Below are positions 13,792 to 23,807 of a stretch of 64,000 nt of DNA, piece after piece. Position 1 is the first letter of the stretch, and every line of letters begins with the position of its first letter. The notes beneath the pieces were generated by a model that was given only the letters and a program-made list of their open reading frames with translations, was not told the DNA's origin and did no database searches. The translations under genes were made by a program, and so were the position numbers. This DNA comes from Amycolatopsis balhimycina FH 1894 (GTDB taxonomy: Bacteria; Actinomycetota; Actinomycetes; Mycobacteriales; Pseudonocardiaceae). The stretch spans positions 2,900,649-2,964,648 of the forward strand of contig NZ_KB913037.1 of NCBI RefSeq assembly GCF_000384295.1. The letters are read 5' to 3'.

Positions 13792-16700
13792 GTGACCCAC
13801 CGTGCCAGTTCCCTGCCCCCGTTCGGGGAGCAGCTCAGCAACGCCGAGGCCGAGGGCCTCTACCGGAGCGACTACGAACACGACGCCTGCGGTGTCGCCT
13901 TCGTCGCCGACCTGACCGGGCGACGGGATCATTCGATCGTCGCCAAGGCCCTGGTCGCGTTGCGCAACCTGGAACATCGCGGAGCACGCGGCGCCGAACC
14001 GGACACCGGCGACGGCGCCGGACTGCTCATCCAGATCCCGGACGAGTTCTACCGCGAGGTCGTGGACTTCGAGCTCCCCGAGCCGGGTACCTACGCCGTC
14101 GGCACGGCTTTCCTGCCGCAGGACGAAAAGCGCCGCGGCCGGGCCATGACGACCATCGAGCGCATCGCGGCGGAAGAGGACATGCGCGTCCTCGGCTGGC
14201 GCGAGCTGCCGGTGCACACCGAGCACTGCGGGCCGACCGCGGCCGAGACCATGCCGCACTTCACCCAGCTGTTCCTCGCCGCGCGCCGCCCGAAACCGGA
14301 GCATTCGGACCCGCTGCACATCGAGCGCAGCGCGTTCTGCGTCCGCAAGCGCGCCGAGCACGAGCTCGTCGAGGACACCGGGGAACCGGCTGTCTACTTC
14401 GCGTCCTTGTCTTCGCGCACGATCGTCTACAAAGGAATGCTCACCGAGCCCCAGGTCGAGCGGTTCTTCGCCGACCTGACCGACGAGCGCGTCACCAGCG
14501 CCATCGGCCTGGTGCACTCGCGCTTCTCCACCAACACGTTCCCGTCGTGGCCGCTGGCGCACCCGTACCGCTACGTCGCGCACAACGGCGAGATCAACAC
14601 GTTGCGCGGCAACCGCAACTGGATGGACGCCCGCGAGGCGCTGCTCGAGACCGATCTGATCCCGGGCGACCTCAAGCGGATCTACCCGGTGATCACGCGC
14701 GGCGCCAGCGACTCGGCGTCCTTCGACGAGGTCCTCGAACTGCTCCACCTCGGCGGCCGCTCGCTGCCCCACGCCGTCCTGATGATGATCCCGGAGGCCT
14801 GGGAGAACCACCAGGAGATGGACCCCGCGCGGCGCGCGTTCTACGAGTTCCACTCGACGCTGATGGAGCCGTGGGACGGCCCGGCGCTCGTCGCCTTCAC
14901 CGACGGCTCCCAGATCGGTGCCGTCCTCGACCGCAACGGCCTGCGCCCCGGCCGGTACTGGGTGACCGACGACGGGCTCGTCGTGCTCGCCTCCGAAGTC
15001 GGCGTGCTCGACATCGACCCGGCGACGATCGTCCGGAAGGGGCGCCTCGAGCCCGGCCGGATGTTCCTGGTGGACACCGTCGAAGGCCGGATCATCGAGG
15101 ACGAAGAGGTCAAGACCGAGCTGGCCACCGCGCACCCGTACGACGAATGGGTCGACGCCGGCCTGCTGCAGCTCGAGGACCTGCCCGAGCGCGACCGCGA
15201 AGTGCCGCTGCACGCCGCGCTCGTCCGCCGCCAGCAGGCGTTCGGTTACACCGAGGAAGAACTCGAAGCCATCCTCGAACCGATGGCCCGCAGCGGCGCG
15301 GAGCCGATCGGCTCGATGGGCAACGACTCTCCGCTCGCCACGCTGTCCAGCCGGCCACGGCTGATCTTCGACTACTTCATCCAGCTGTTCGCGCAGGTCA
15401 CGAACCCGCCGCTGGACGCCATCCGCGAGGAGCTCGTCACCGCGCTCGGCGCGCAGATCGGCGCCGAACCGAACCTCCTCGACGGCAACGCCGCCAGCTG
15501 CCGCCGGATCGCGCTGCCATTCCCGGTGCTCGACAACGACCAGCTCGCCAAGCTGGTGCACGTCAACGACGACGGCGACCTGCCGGAGTTCCAGGCGGTC
15601 ACCGTGCTCGGCCGCTACAACGTGCACGGCGGTGGCGACGCGCTGGTCCAGCGGCTCGACGAGATCCGCGCCGAGGTGTCGGAGGCGATCGAGGACGGCG
15701 CCCGGCTGATCGTGCTGTCCGACCGCGGCCTCGACGAGCACCACGCGCCGATCCCGTCGCTGCTGCTCACCGGCGCGGTGCACCACCACCTCGTCCGCGA
15801 AAAGACGCGCACGCAGGTCGGCCTCATCGTCGAGGCAGGCGACGCGCGCGAGGTGCACCACATCGCGTTGCTCATCGGCTACGGCGTCGCCGCGGTGAAC
15901 CCGTACCTGGCGATGGCGACCGTCGAGGAGATGGCCCACCAGGGCCTGATCCCGGGGGTGACGCCGAAGCAGGCGACGCAGAACCTGATCAAGGCGCTCG
16001 GCAAGGGCGTCCGCAAGACGATGTCGAAGATGGGCGTTTCGACCGTCGCGTCCTACACCGGCGCGCAGATCTTCGAAGCGATCGGGCTCGGCGAAGAGGT
16101 CATCGAGAACTGCTTCACCGGCACGACGTCCCGCCTCGGCGGTGTCGGCTTCGAGACGCTCGCCGACGAAGTCGCGAAGCGGCACAAGTACGCGTTCCCG
16201 GCCGACGGCGTCCGCGCCGCCCACCGCGAGCTGGAGACCGGCGCGGACTACCAGTGGCGCCGCGAGGGTGAACCGCACCTGTTCAACCCGCAGACGGTGT
16301 TCAAGCTCCAGCACTCCACGCGCGCCGGGAAGTACGACGTCTTCAAGGAGTACACGAAGGCCGTCGACGACCAGGCCGAGAAGCTGCTGACGCTGCGCGG
16401 GCTGTTCGACTTCAAGTACGGCAAGCGCGCGCCGGTGCCGATCGAAGAGGTCGAGCCGGTCTCGGAGATCGTCAAGCGGTTCGCCACCGGCGCCATCTCC
16501 TACGGCTCGATCTCGATGGAGATGCACCAGACCCTCGCCATCGCGATGAACCGCCTCGGCGGCAAGTCCAACACCGGCGAAGGCGGCGAAGACGCGGAGC
16601 GGCTGTACGACCCGGAGCGGCGCAGCGCCGTGAAGCAGGTCGCGTCCGGCCGGTTCGGCGTCACGAGCGAGTACCTCGTCAACGCCGACGACATCCAGAT

Positions 16701-18375
16701 CAAGATGGCGCAGGGCGCGAAGCCCGGCGAAGGCGGGCAGCTGCCCGGCGCGAAGGTGTACCCGTGGATCGCGAAGACGCGGTTCTCGACGCCGGGCGTC
16801 GGCCTCATTTCGCCGCCGCCGCACCACGACATCTACTCGATCGAGGACCTGGCGCAGCTGATCCACGACCTCAAGAACGCCAACCCGAACGCGCGCATCC
16901 ACGTGAAGCTCGTGTCCGAGGTCGGCGTCGGGACGGTCGCCGCGGGCGTGTCCAAGGCGCACGCCGACGTCGTGCTCATCTCGGGCCACGACGGCGGGAC
17001 TGGCGCGTCGCCGCTGTCGTCCATCAAGCACGCCGGCGGCCCGTGGGAGCTCGGCCTGGCCGAGACGCAGCAGACGCTGCTGGCCAACCGGCTGCGCGAC
17101 CGGATCGTCGTGCAGACCGACGGCCAGCTCAAGACCGGCCGTGACGTCATCGTCGCGGCACTGCTCGGCGCCGAGGAGTTCGGCTTCGCGACCGCGCCGC
17201 TGGTGGTGTCCGGCTGCATCATGATGCGCGTCTGTCACCTCGACACCTGCCCGGTGGGCGTCGCGACGCAGAACCCGAAGCTGCGCGAGAAGTTCAGCGG
17301 CAAGGCCGAATACGTCATCAACTTCTTCGAGTTCATCGCCCAGGAAGTGCGCGAGTACCTGGCCGAGCTGGGTTTCCGGTCGATCGCCGAGGCCGTCGGG
17401 CACGCCGAGTTCCTCGACAAGCGCAAGGCCGTCGAGCACTGGAAGGCGTCCGGGCTCGACCTGTCGCCGATCTTCCACGTGCCGGACGTGGCCCCGGCCG
17501 GGCTGCGCCTGCAGCAGAAGCCGCAGGACCACGGGCTCGAGAAGGCACTCGACAACACGCTGATCCAGCTCGCCGAGGGCGCGTTGAACTCCGGCGACAA
17601 GGTGCGGCTGGAACTGCCCGTGCGCAACGTGAACCGGACCGTGGGCACCATGCTCGGCTCGGAGCTGACCCGGCGGTGGGGCGGCGAAGGCCTGCCCGAC
17701 GACACCATCGACGTCACCTTCACCGGCACCGCGGGCCAGTCGTTCGGCGCGTTCCTGCCGAAGGGCATCACGCTGCGGCTCTACGGCGACGGCAACGACT
17801 ACGTCGGCAAGGGCCTCTCCGGCGGACGGCTGATCGTGCGGCCGCCGAAGGAGGCGCGGATCGCCGCCGAGGACCACATCATCGCCGGCAACGTGATCGC
17901 CTACGGCGCGACCAGCGGCGAGATCTTCATCCGCGGCAAGGTCGGCGAGCGGTTCTGCGTGCGCAACTCGGGCGCGCTGGCCGTCGTCGAAGGCGTCGGC
18001 GACCACGGCGGCGAGTACATGACCGGCGGCCGGATGGTCGTGCTCGGCCCGATCGGGCGCAACTTCGCGGCCGGCATGTCCGGCGGCATCGCGTACGTGC
18101 TGGACCTGCCCGCGCACCGCGTCAACCCGGAGATGGTCGACCTCGACCCGCTCGACTCCGAAGACGCGGACTTCCTGCGCGAAACGCTGGAGAAGCACTA
18201 CAACGAAACGGAATCCGCGGTCGCGCGGGAACTGCTGGCCGACTGGGACGCGGGTGTCGACCGCTTCGGGAAGGTCATGCCGAAGGACTACAAGCGCGTG
18301 CTCGCCGCTCAGGTGCAGGCGGAGCGCGACGGGCGCGACGTGAACGAGGCGATCATGGAGGCAGCTCATGGCTGA
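13792..18375 (+). CDS. gltB: Glutamate synthase large subunit
   Basis: Alpha subunit of NADPH-dependent GOGAT, 1527 aa, full length. It hydrolyses glutamine and channels ammonia to 2-oxoglutarate. Domains in order: class II glutaminase whose nucleophile is Cys33 (HDACGVAF; residues 1-32 are a propeptide to be removed), central domain, FMN-binding synthase barrel ([21 protein letters not shown]), the 3Fe-4S cysteines at about 1142, 1148 and 1153 ([12 protein letters not shown]), and the C-terminal GXGXG beta-helix. GTG start preceded by GGGAGG. It is followed by gltD after 92 bp. Confidence 0.97.
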   Translation: MTHRASSLPPFGEQLSNAEAEGLYRSDYEHDACGVAFVADLTGRRDHSIVAKALVALRNLEHRGARGAEPDTGDGAGLLIQIPDEFYREVVDFELPEPGTYAVGTAFLPQDEKRRGRAMTTIERIAAEEDMRVLGWRELPVHTEHCGPTAAETMPHFTQLFLAARRPKPEHSDPLHIERSAFCVRKRAEHELVEDTGEPAVYFASLSSRTIVYKGMLTEPQVERFFADLTDERVTSAIGLVHSRFSTNTFPSWPLAHPYRYVAHNGEINTLRGNRNWMDAREALLETDLIPGDLKRIYPVITRGASDSASFDEVLELLHLGGRSLPHAVLMMIPEAWENHQEMDPARRAFYEFHSTLMEPWDGPALVAFTDGSQIGAVLDRNGLRPGRYWVTDDGLVVLASEVGVLDIDPATIVRKGRLEPGRMFLVDTVEGRIIEDEEVKTELATAHPYDEWVDAGLLQLEDLPERDREVPLHAALVRRQQAFGYTEEELEAILEPMARSGAEPIGSMGNDSPLATLSSRPRLIFDYFIQLFAQVTNPPLDAIREELVTALGAQIGAEPNLLDGNAASCRRIALPFPVLDNDQLAKLVHVNDDGDLPEFQAVTVLGRYNVHGGGDALVQRLDEIRAEVSEAIEDGARLIVLSDRGLDEHHAPIPSLLLTGAVHHHLVREKTRTQVGLIVEAGDAREVHHIALLIGYGVAAVNPYLAMATVEEMAHQGLIPGVTPKQATQNLIKALGKGVRKTMSKMGVSTVASYTGAQIFEAIGLGEEVIENCFTGTTSRLGGVGFETLADEVAKRHKYAFPADGVRAAHRELETGADYQWRREGEPHLFNPQTVFKLQHSTRAGKYDVFKEYTKAVDDQAEKLLTLRGLFDFKYGKRAPVPIEEVEPVSEIVKRFATGAISYGSISMEMHQTLAIAMNRLGGKSNTGEGGEDAERLYDPERRSAVKQVASGRFGVTSEYLVNADDIQIKMAQGAKPGEGGQLPGAKVYPWIAKTRFSTPGVGLISPPPHHDIYSIEDLAQLIHDLKNANPNARIHVKLVSEVGVGTVAAGVSKAHADVVLISGHDGGTGASPLSSIKHAGGPWELGLAETQQTLLANRLRDRIVVQTDGQLKTGRDVIVAALLGAEEFGFATAPLVVSGCIMMRVCHLDTCPVGVATQNPKLREKFSGKAEYVINFFEFIAQEVREYLAELGFRSIAEAVGHAEFLDKRKAVEHWKASGLDLSPIFHVPDVAPAGLRLQQKPQDHGLEKALDNTLIQLAEGALNSGDKVRLELPVRNVNRTVGTMLGSELTRRWGGEGLPDDTIDVTFTGTAGQSFGAFLPKGITLRLYGDGNDYVGKGLSGGRLIVRPPKEARIAAEDHIIAGNVIAYGATSGEIFIRGKVGERFCVRNSGALAVVEGVGDHGGEYMTGGRMVVLGPIGRNFAAGMSGGIAYVLDLPAHRVNPEMVDLDPLDSEDADFLRETLEKHYNETESAVARELLADWDAGVDRFGKVMPKDYKRVLAAQVQAERDGRDVNEAIMEAAHG

Positions 18376-18419
18376 TAATCGCGCAGCCAGTCATGAGTGC
18401 CGACCGGCAGTGTTGATGC

Positions 18420-18447
18420 GGGACACCCGCACCCGGGGGAGTGTCCC
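18420..18447 (+). promoter_or_regulatory. Hairpin in gltB-gltD gap
   Basis: GGGACAC (18420-18426) pairs with GTGTCCC (18441-18447) around a 14-nt loop in the 92-bp gap between gltB and gltD. It could tune the subunit ratio by partial termination or mRNA processing; only the symmetry is seen. Confidence 0.4.
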
Positions 18448-18467
18448 GCAAGAAACGGAGGCCGCAC

Positions 18468-19919
18468 ATGGCTGACCCCAAGGGCTTTCTGACCACCACC
18501 CGCGAAGAGCCGAAGCGCCGTCCGGTCGACCTGAGGCTGATGGACTGGCGAGAGGTCTACGAAGACTTCGCCACGACGAAGCTGCAGAAGCAGGCCGGCC
18601 GCTGCATGGACTGCGGCATCCCGTTCTGCCACCAGGGCTGCCCGCTCGGGAACCTCATCCCGGAGTGGAACACGCTGACCTGGCGGGAGGACTGGCAGCA
18701 GGCCATCGAACGGCTGCACGCGACCAACAACTTCCCGGAGTTCACCGGCACGCTGTGCCCGGCACCCTGCGAAACCGCGTGCGTGCTCGGGATCAACGAC
18801 GACCCGGTGACGATCAAGCGGGTCGAGATCTCGATCATCGACCGCGCCTTCGAAGAGGGCTGGGTGACGCCCGAAGTTCCCAGCGCCCTCACGGGCAAGA
18901 AGGTCGCCGTGGTCGGATCCGGCCCGTCGGGACTTGCCGCGGCGCAGCAGCTCACGCGCGCGGGCCACAGCGTCGTGGTCCTCGAGCGGGCCGACAAGAT
19001 CGGCGGGCTGCTGCGCTACGGCATCCCCGAGTTCAAGATGGAGAAGTCCCGCCTCGACCGCCGTCTCGACCAGATGCGCGCCGAGGGCACGGAGTTCCGG
19101 GCGTCGGTGAACGTCGGCGTGGACATTTCCGCTTCGGAGCTGACTTCGTCCTACGACGCCGTGGTGCTGGCCGGCGGCGCGACCGACTGGCGCGACCTGC
19201 CGATCCCCGGCCGCGAGCTGGACGGCATCCACCAGGCGATGGAGTTCCTCCCGCCGGCCAACCGGGTCGCTTCGGGTGAGCTTGCCGAGTCGCCCTACTC
19301 GGCCGCGGGCCTCGACGTCGTCGTGATCGGCGGCGGCGACACGGGCGCGGACTGCGTCGGGACGTCGCACCGCCAGGGCGCGAAGTCGGTGACGCAGCTG
19401 GAGATCATGCCTCGCCCGCCCCAGGCGCGTTCCGACGCCCACCCGTGGCCGACATACCCGATGATCTACCGGGTGTCCTCGGCGCACGAAGAGGGCGGCG
19501 AACGGCTGTACGCGGTGAACACGCAGGAGTTCCTGGGCGACGACTCCGGCCGCGTGCGCGCGTTGAAGCTGGTCGAGGTCCGCAACGAGGGCGGCAAGTT
19601 CGTCCCGGTGCCCGATTCCGAGCGCGAGCTGCCCGCGCAGCTCGTGCTGCTGGCGATGGGCTTCCTCGGGCCGCAGAAGCAGGGCCTGATCGAGGACCTC
19701 GGCGTCGAGCTGGACGCGCGCGGCAACGTGGCGCGCGACAAGGCGTTCAAGACGAGCCTGGACAACGTGTTCGTGGCCGGCGACATGGGCCGCGGCCAGT
19801 CCCTGATCGTCTGGGCGATCGCGGAAGGCCGCTCGGCGGCGGCCGGCGTCGACGCCTACCTGACCGGGCGCGAGGTGCTGCCCCGGCCGATCGCGCCGAC
19901 GGACCGGCCGATCGCGTAA
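18468..19919 (+). CDS. gltD: Glutamate synthase small subunit
   Basis: Beta subunit of GOGAT, 483 aa. It oxidises NADPH and passes electrons through FAD and Fe-S clusters to GltB. N-terminal cysteines Cys46, Cys49, Cys54 and Cys58 (CMDCGIPFCHQGC) and the later CPAPCETAC group bind 4Fe-4S clusters. The FAD Rossmann motif GSGPSGLAAA is near 150 and the NADPH motif GGGDTGADC near 288; the C-terminal GDMGRGQSLIVWAI closes the FAD site. ATG at 18468 follows CGGAGG; the upstream in-frame codons are leader. Ends before a strong hairpin. Confidence 0.96.
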   Translation: MADPKGFLTTTREEPKRRPVDLRLMDWREVYEDFATTKLQKQAGRCMDCGIPFCHQGCPLGNLIPEWNTLTWREDWQQAIERLHATNNFPEFTGTLCPAPCETACVLGINDDPVTIKRVEISIIDRAFEEGWVTPEVPSALTGKKVAVVGSGPSGLAAAQQLTRAGHSVVVLERADKIGGLLRYGIPEFKMEKSRLDRRLDQMRAEGTEFRASVNVGVDISASELTSSYDAVVLAGGATDWRDLPIPGRELDGIHQAMEFLPPANRVASGELAESPYSAAGLDVVVIGGGDTGADCVGTSHRQGAKSVTQLEIMPRPPQARSDAHPWPTYPMIYRVSSAHEEGGERLYAVNTQEFLGDDSGRVRALKLVEVRNEGGKFVPVPDSERELPAQLVLLAMGFLGPQKQGLIEDLGVELDARGNVARDKAFKTSLDNVFVAGDMGRGQSLIVWAIAEGRSAAAGVDAYLTGREVLPRPIAPTDRPIA

Positions 19920-19924
19920 GACCC

Positions 19925-19966
19925 AGCGCCGGCGGAGGTGTCACCGTCGCCACCTCCACCGGCGCT
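19925..19966 (+). terminator. Terminator hairpin after gltD
   Basis: A 16-bp stem with one mismatch (19925-19940 pairing with 19951-19966, AGCGCCGG near each end) and a loop of about 10 nt, starting six bases after the gltD stop. It lies between convergent genes and could serve both. Confidence 0.7.
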
Positions 19967-19992
19967 GCTCCACTTTCTCGGCCGTGCAGCGG

Positions 19993-20979
19993 CTAGCTGT
20001 CGAGAAGAGCGCTTCCCAGCGGGGTGAGCGAGTGCAGCACCGTGTTGCGCTCCCGGTGCGTGATGATCAGTCCCGCGCGCCGGAGCACCGTGGTGTGCTT
20101 GCTGACCGCCGACGGCGTGACGCCCAGCCGCGCCGCCAGTTCGGACGTCGAGCAGCCCACCGCCAGGACCGCCAGCGCCGCCGCGCGGGTCGGGCCCAGC
20201 AGGTCCGCCAGCGCGTTGCCCGGCGTCTTCCGGGCTCCGCGATCGAACCCGGCGGAGTGCGCGGCGTGGCGGACGCACGGGTAGTGCAGCCGCGGCGTGC
20301 CGCCGGGGGACGGCGGGACCAGGGCCGGGCACACCGAGAAGTACGTCGGGACCAGCAGCAGGCCCGCCCCCTCCGAGGGGAGCGTCGCGGGGATCCCGTC
20401 GTCGGTCTCCAGGACCGGCGCCGTCCAGTGCACCTTCGGGCGCAGGCCGGTCAGCAGCGCGTCGATCCCGCCGTGGAGCAGCACCTGCGTGCGCATCCCC
20501 AGATCGGCGTCCACCTGGGCGCACACGACGTCCCAGCCCGGCGCGAGCGCGAGGTCGTGGTACTCCTGCATCGCCTGCACCAGCCGCGGCAGGCCCGCGG
20601 GGTCGCCGTCGGCGAGCGCGGCCGCCCACGCGGGCAGGTCACGCTCGGCCGGGGCGGTCCGCAACGCGGCCTTCAGGCTCACCGGTTCGGCCCGCAGCAC
20701 CGCCGCGAGCCCGGACTCCAGGTCGTAGCGCCCCGCCGCGGGCAGCAGGAACTCCGGGATCGGGGCGTCCGGCCGGCAGAGCCAGGTCAGCACCGACGCC
20801 GAGTCCGGCAGCCCCTGCCATACCCGGTGCCGCCACCGGTTGAACGCCGCCGACGCCGCGTTGCGGCCACCGTCGCGCCGCTGCAGCACCTGCAGGCTCG
20901 CGGCGAGCTCCCCCATCGGATCGGCCGCGGCCGCGAGACGGGCGCGGACGAGGTCCTGCAACGTCAGTTCGATGCGCAC
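19993..20979 (-). CDS. ArsR-like winged-helix regulator with large N-domain
   Basis: 328-aa regulator. The C-terminal 75 residues form an ArsR-type winged helix (AVGCSTSELAARLGVTPSAV, then SKHTTVLRRAGLIITHRERN). The N-terminal 230 residues (starting MRIELTLQDLVRARLAAAADPMG) match the architecture of actinobacterial DUF5937-type regulators, probably a sensor or dimerisation region. No metal-binding cysteine motif is seen, so metal sensing is unlikely. ATG at 20979. It is divergent from the secreted lectin gene across 265 bp and may regulate it (inference from position only). Confidence 0.82.
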   Translation of the reverse strand: MRIELTLQDLVRARLAAAADPMGELAASLQVLQRRDGGRNAASAAFNRWRHRVWQGLPDSASVLTWLCRPDAPIPEFLLPAAGRYDLESGLAAVLRAEPVSLKAALRTAPAERDLPAWAAALADGDPAGLPRLVQAMQEYHDLALAPGWDVVCAQVDADLGMRTQVLLHGGIDALLTGLRPKVHWTAPVLETDDGIPATLPSEGAGLLLVPTYFSVCPALVPPSPGGTPRLHYPCVRHAAHSAGFDRGARKTPGNALADLLGPTRAAALAVLAVGCSTSELAARLGVTPSAVSKHTTVLRRAGLIITHRERNTVLHSLTPLGSALLDS

Positions 20980-21244
20980 GGTCCCCCCGGGGTGTCTGCT
21001 CGTCCATCGGGCGAAGATCTCGATCCGTTACACACCTGACCTGCGTTTTTGCCCCTGCCGGAAATCTCCTCGACGGACGCCGGACGGCACTGAATGATGG
21101 CTGAAGAGACCGCTTTCGGGGGTTTGACGGTCTTGACGAGGGGGAATCGTCGGCAGATTCAGCGCCGGGCCATGCGGCCCGGAGCCGGTTGCCGCACGCC
21201 TTCGTCGTCAGCTGTGCGAAACGAAGCCGAAAAAAAGGGGAACG

Positions 21245-21874
21245 ATGACGAAGATGAAGCGCCTGATGGTGACGGTCGCCGCGGCGGCGGGCCTGTTCGG
21301 CCTGATCGCGGTGCCGCAGGCCGGCGCGGCCGACGGCAAGGGGACGCCGGTCACGTCGCTCGGCCAGATCAAGCTGATCCCGTCCAAGGTGGCGGGGGCC
21401 GCGCAGCACCAGCGCTCGGCCGGCACCATGGCCGCGCAGGACGTCAACCCGGGGCCGTACCTGCTGCAGTCCGTGGGCTTCGGGCGCTGCTGGGACGCCG
21501 ACGTGAACACCATCAACGCCAACGGCACGAAGATGCAGCTCTGGGACTGCAACGACACCGCGCCGAACCAGGCGTTCTGGCTGACCCAGAACCCGGAAGG
21601 CTACTACCGGTTCCAGAACTACCAGAGCGGCCGCTACCTCGACGCCGACCTGAACACGATCAACGGCAACGGCACCAAGATCCAGCTGTGGGACTACATG
21701 GCCGGTGGCAAGAACCAGTGGTGGACGCTCGCCGAGATCCCCGAGGGCTACCTGCGCCTGCAGACCCCGGCCAGCCCGCGCTACCTGACCGCCGAGGGCA
21801 CGGTGGGTGGCAACGGCACGCGGCTGCAGCTGTGGGACTTCATCGCGGGCGGCAAGTCGCAGTGGTGGCAGTGA
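21245..21874 (+). CDS. Secreted ricin-type beta-trefoil lectin
   Basis: 209-aa exported protein. Residues 1-28 form a Sec-type signal peptide (MTKMKRL, then an Ala/Gly-rich core ending near AGA-A). After a roughly 45-residue spacer comes one beta-trefoil made of three repeats, each with a QLWD or QWW signature (MQLWDCN, IQLWDYM...NQWW, LQLWDFI...SQWW). Such domains bind galactose- or xylose-type sugars. No catalytic domain is attached, so it is a stand-alone lectin or peptide-bearing trefoil. ATG at 21245 follows AAAAGGGGAACG. Followed by a strong terminator. Confidence 0.85.
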   Translation: MTKMKRLMVTVAAAAGLFGLIAVPQAGAADGKGTPVTSLGQIKLIPSKVAGAAQHQRSAGTMAAQDVNPGPYLLQSVGFGRCWDADVNTINANGTKMQLWDCNDTAPNQAFWLTQNPEGYYRFQNYQSGRYLDADLNTINGNGTKIQLWDYMAGGKNQWWTLAEIPEGYLRLQTPASPRYLTAEGTVGGNGTRLQLWDFIAGGKSQWWQ

Positions 21875-21889
21875 TCCGCATGAGCAACT

Positions 21890-21922
21890 GAACGCGGGCC
21901 CCGAGTCTCGGGGCCCGCGTTC
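21890..21922 (+). terminator. Strong GC-rich terminator after lectin gene
   Basis: A 13-bp perfect stem (21890-21902 with 21910-21922, GAACGCGGGCCCC on the left) around a 7-nt loop, 16 bp after the lectin stop. A clear intrinsic-type hairpin without a T-tract. Confidence 0.85.
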
Positions 21923-21979
21923 CGCACGTCGAAAGCCGAACGGCACCGTACCCACCCGAGGCAGGGAGGACGGATCGAC

Positions 21980-23149
21980 ATGAGTGGCCTGCTGGAACAG
22001 CTGATGAAACGGTCCGACGCCAACGCGCGGGCCGAGGTGAAAGCGTACGAACGCGAGCTTCCGGATTACCGGGTCCACGCCGCGAATCCCCGTTCCCGGG
22101 CGGAGATGCTGGACTACGCCGTGTGGTTTCGCCGGCACACCGTCGAACTGGTCTCCGAAAGCCGCCGGCTTTCCGACGAAGACCTTTCCTTCATCGGGGA
22201 CATCGGCCGGAAACGGGCCGAGGAAGGGTTTTCCACCGGAGCGGCGCAACGCGTCCTCGCCCTGCACGCCACCTTGATGTTGCGTGAGATCAACGAGGTG
22301 GCCGAAGGCGAAGACCTCGAGGAGCTGCTGCGCCTCACGGCCTGGTTCGGCGAGCAGGGCACCCGGGGCAGTGGCTCCTACCTCGACGGGTACCTGGCCG
22401 CGCAACGGCTCCGGCTTTCGGTGGGCAAGCGGCTGCACGACCTCGTCGACCTGCTGCTGGCCGGCGACCTGTCGGCTCCCGGCCTCGCGCACGACCTCGG
22501 TGTCTGCCTGCACGACCACTACGTCGCGGTGGTGATGCGGTTTCCCGGCCGGCCATCCTGCCGCGGCGATCACGACGACGACCTCGTCGAGTCGGTGTTC
22601 AAGATGCACACCGTGCCGATCGCCTGGCGCCGGCCGGAGGAGCTCCTCGCGCTGCTGCCCGCGTGTTCGCCGCGGGAGGAGGCGCCGGACGACACGCTGC
22701 CGGTGGTGCGGGACATCGCCGAGCTGGTGGAGGGCCCCTGCCGCGTCGGCGTCGCGACCGGCACGGCGGGCAGGCTGCCCGAGGCCGTGTGCACGGCGCG
22801 TCAGGTGGCCGAGGTCGCGCCGGTGCAGCGGGTGCCGCACACCGTGTGCGGGATCGCGGACGTGTTCGTCGAGCTCGGTGTCGCGCGAGTGCCCGAGGTG
22901 GACCACTGGCTCCGCGACGTCGCGCGGCGGCTCGCGAACGGCCCGGACCTGGTGCGGACGCTCGACGTCTACTACCGCAACGACATGAACCGGCTCCGCG
23001 CGGCCGTCGCGCTGCACATCCACCCCCGGACCCTCGACTACCGCCTCCGGCGGGTGCGGGAGGTGACCGCGATCGATCCCGGCTCGACGAAGGGAGTCCG
23101 CGTCCTCACCGCGGCCGTCGCCCGCCTGCTGGCCGGCGCCTGGACCTGA
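21980..23149 (+). CDS. PucR/CdaR-type transcriptional regulator
   Basis: 389-aa activator-type regulator. The C-terminal HTH_30 domain is evident at about 335-375 (LDVYYRNDMNRLRAAVALHI followed by HPRTLDYRLRRVREVT). The central part resembles the GGDEF-like PucR dimerisation region, and the N-terminal half (LLEQLMKR... HTVELVSESRRL) is a RsbRD-like helical sensor. ATG at 21980 with GGGAGG upstream. It lies between two small secreted-protein genes and may control one of them; no direct evidence in sequence. Confidence 0.87.
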   Translation: MSGLLEQLMKRSDANARAEVKAYERELPDYRVHAANPRSRAEMLDYAVWFRRHTVELVSESRRLSDEDLSFIGDIGRKRAEEGFSTGAAQRVLALHATLMLREINEVAEGEDLEELLRLTAWFGEQGTRGSGSYLDGYLAAQRLRLSVGKRLHDLVDLLLAGDLSAPGLAHDLGVCLHDHYVAVVMRFPGRPSCRGDHDDDLVESVFKMHTVPIAWRRPEELLALLPACSPREEAPDDTLPVVRDIAELVEGPCRVGVATGTAGRLPEAVCTARQVAEVAPVQRVPHTVCGIADVFVELGVARVPEVDHWLRDVARRLANGPDLVRTLDVYYRNDMNRLRAAVALHIHPRTLDYRLRRVREVTAIDPGSTKGVRVLTAAVARLLAGAWT

Positions 23150-23276
23150 TTGCGCGTCGTGCCAACCGGGCGGCCGGCGCGGGACGCGGATTTGCGAGAA
23201 ATGCCAACGAATTCTCCCCGGTCGCGGCCGTAAGCTCGCCTCTGCGTTACCGCCCACGGAAAGGGAGTAATAGCAG

Positions 23277-23720
23277 ATGTCGACGCTTCGATCCCGTTTT
23301 GCCGCGCTCTCGGGAATCGGTTCCGCCTTTTTCCTGACGATCACGGGTGTCGCCACGGCCGGGTCCGTGACCCCGGCCGCGCTGCCGGCCTCGGTCCTCG
23401 AGAGCTGCCCGGCGAGTTCGGTCTGCCTGTACGAACACAAGGACTTCGGGGGGAAGGTCCTGGTCATCCCGGCCGGCGTGGCCTACCCGGACCTCCGCGC
23501 TTTCGACTGCCAGGATTGCCGCAGCTCCAAACACGACAACAACAACGGAACGTGGTCCGATCAGCTGAGCTCGTGGGTGAACAACACGGGACAGGTGTAT
23601 TGCTGGTATTGGAACGAGAACTATTCCCGCCGCAATGATCCGCTGATGAACGCGGGCACGGCGAGCAGCTACGTCGGCAAGGACCCGAACGACCAGGCGT
23701 CCTCCATCGGCCCCTGCTGA
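23277..23720 (+). CDS. Secreted peptidase inhibitor I36-type protein
   Basis: 147-aa exported protein. Signal peptide covers about residues 1-29 (MSTLRSRF, hydrophobic core, VATAG). The mature part has the beta/gamma-crystallin-like pattern of Streptomyces metalloprotease inhibitor family I36: SVCLYEHKDFGGKVLVIPAG, a cysteine-rich middle, and WSDQLSSWVNNT. Seven cysteines in the mature part, all outside the signal peptide. It probably inhibits a secreted protease or is a cell-surface stress protein. GGGAG ribosome site before the ATG at 23277. Followed by the 23739-23785 hairpin. Confidence 0.82.
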   Translation: MSTLRSRFAALSGIGSAFFLTITGVATAGSVTPAALPASVLESCPASSVCLYEHKDFGGKVLVIPAGVAYPDLRAFDCQDCRSSKHDNNNGTWSDQLSSWVNNTGQVYCWYWNENYSRRNDPLMNAGTASSYVGKDPNDQASSIGPC

Positions 23721-23738
23721 CCCTCCGTCCTCCGGTCG

Positions 23739-23785
23739 TGAAGGCCACCTTCAGGAACATAGAGTTCCTCAAGGTGGCCTTCACG
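23739..23785. terminator. 21-5-21 hairpin, second family copy
   Basis: Arms 23739-23759 and 23765-23785, 20 of 21 positions paired, loop of 5 nt (ATAGA). Same geometry as 9961-10007 and again between convergent genes (I36 and ROK). Arm positions that differ from the first copy change in both arms at four places, so pairing is preserved. Confidence 0.75.
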
Positions 23786-23807
23786 AACTTGGACGAGTCG
23801 TCGCGGG

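Noticed and set aside
13458..13841. Possible 127-aa gene on the minus strand upstream of gltB
   Set aside because: It overlaps the gltB start, has no ribosome site and no recognisable motif. I keep the region as intergenic.
13729..18369. 1546-codon open frame antisense to gltB
   Set aside because: A shadow of gltB caused by high GC third positions; composition is Val/Arg/Glu-rich low-information sequence and gltB is an unmistakable gene.
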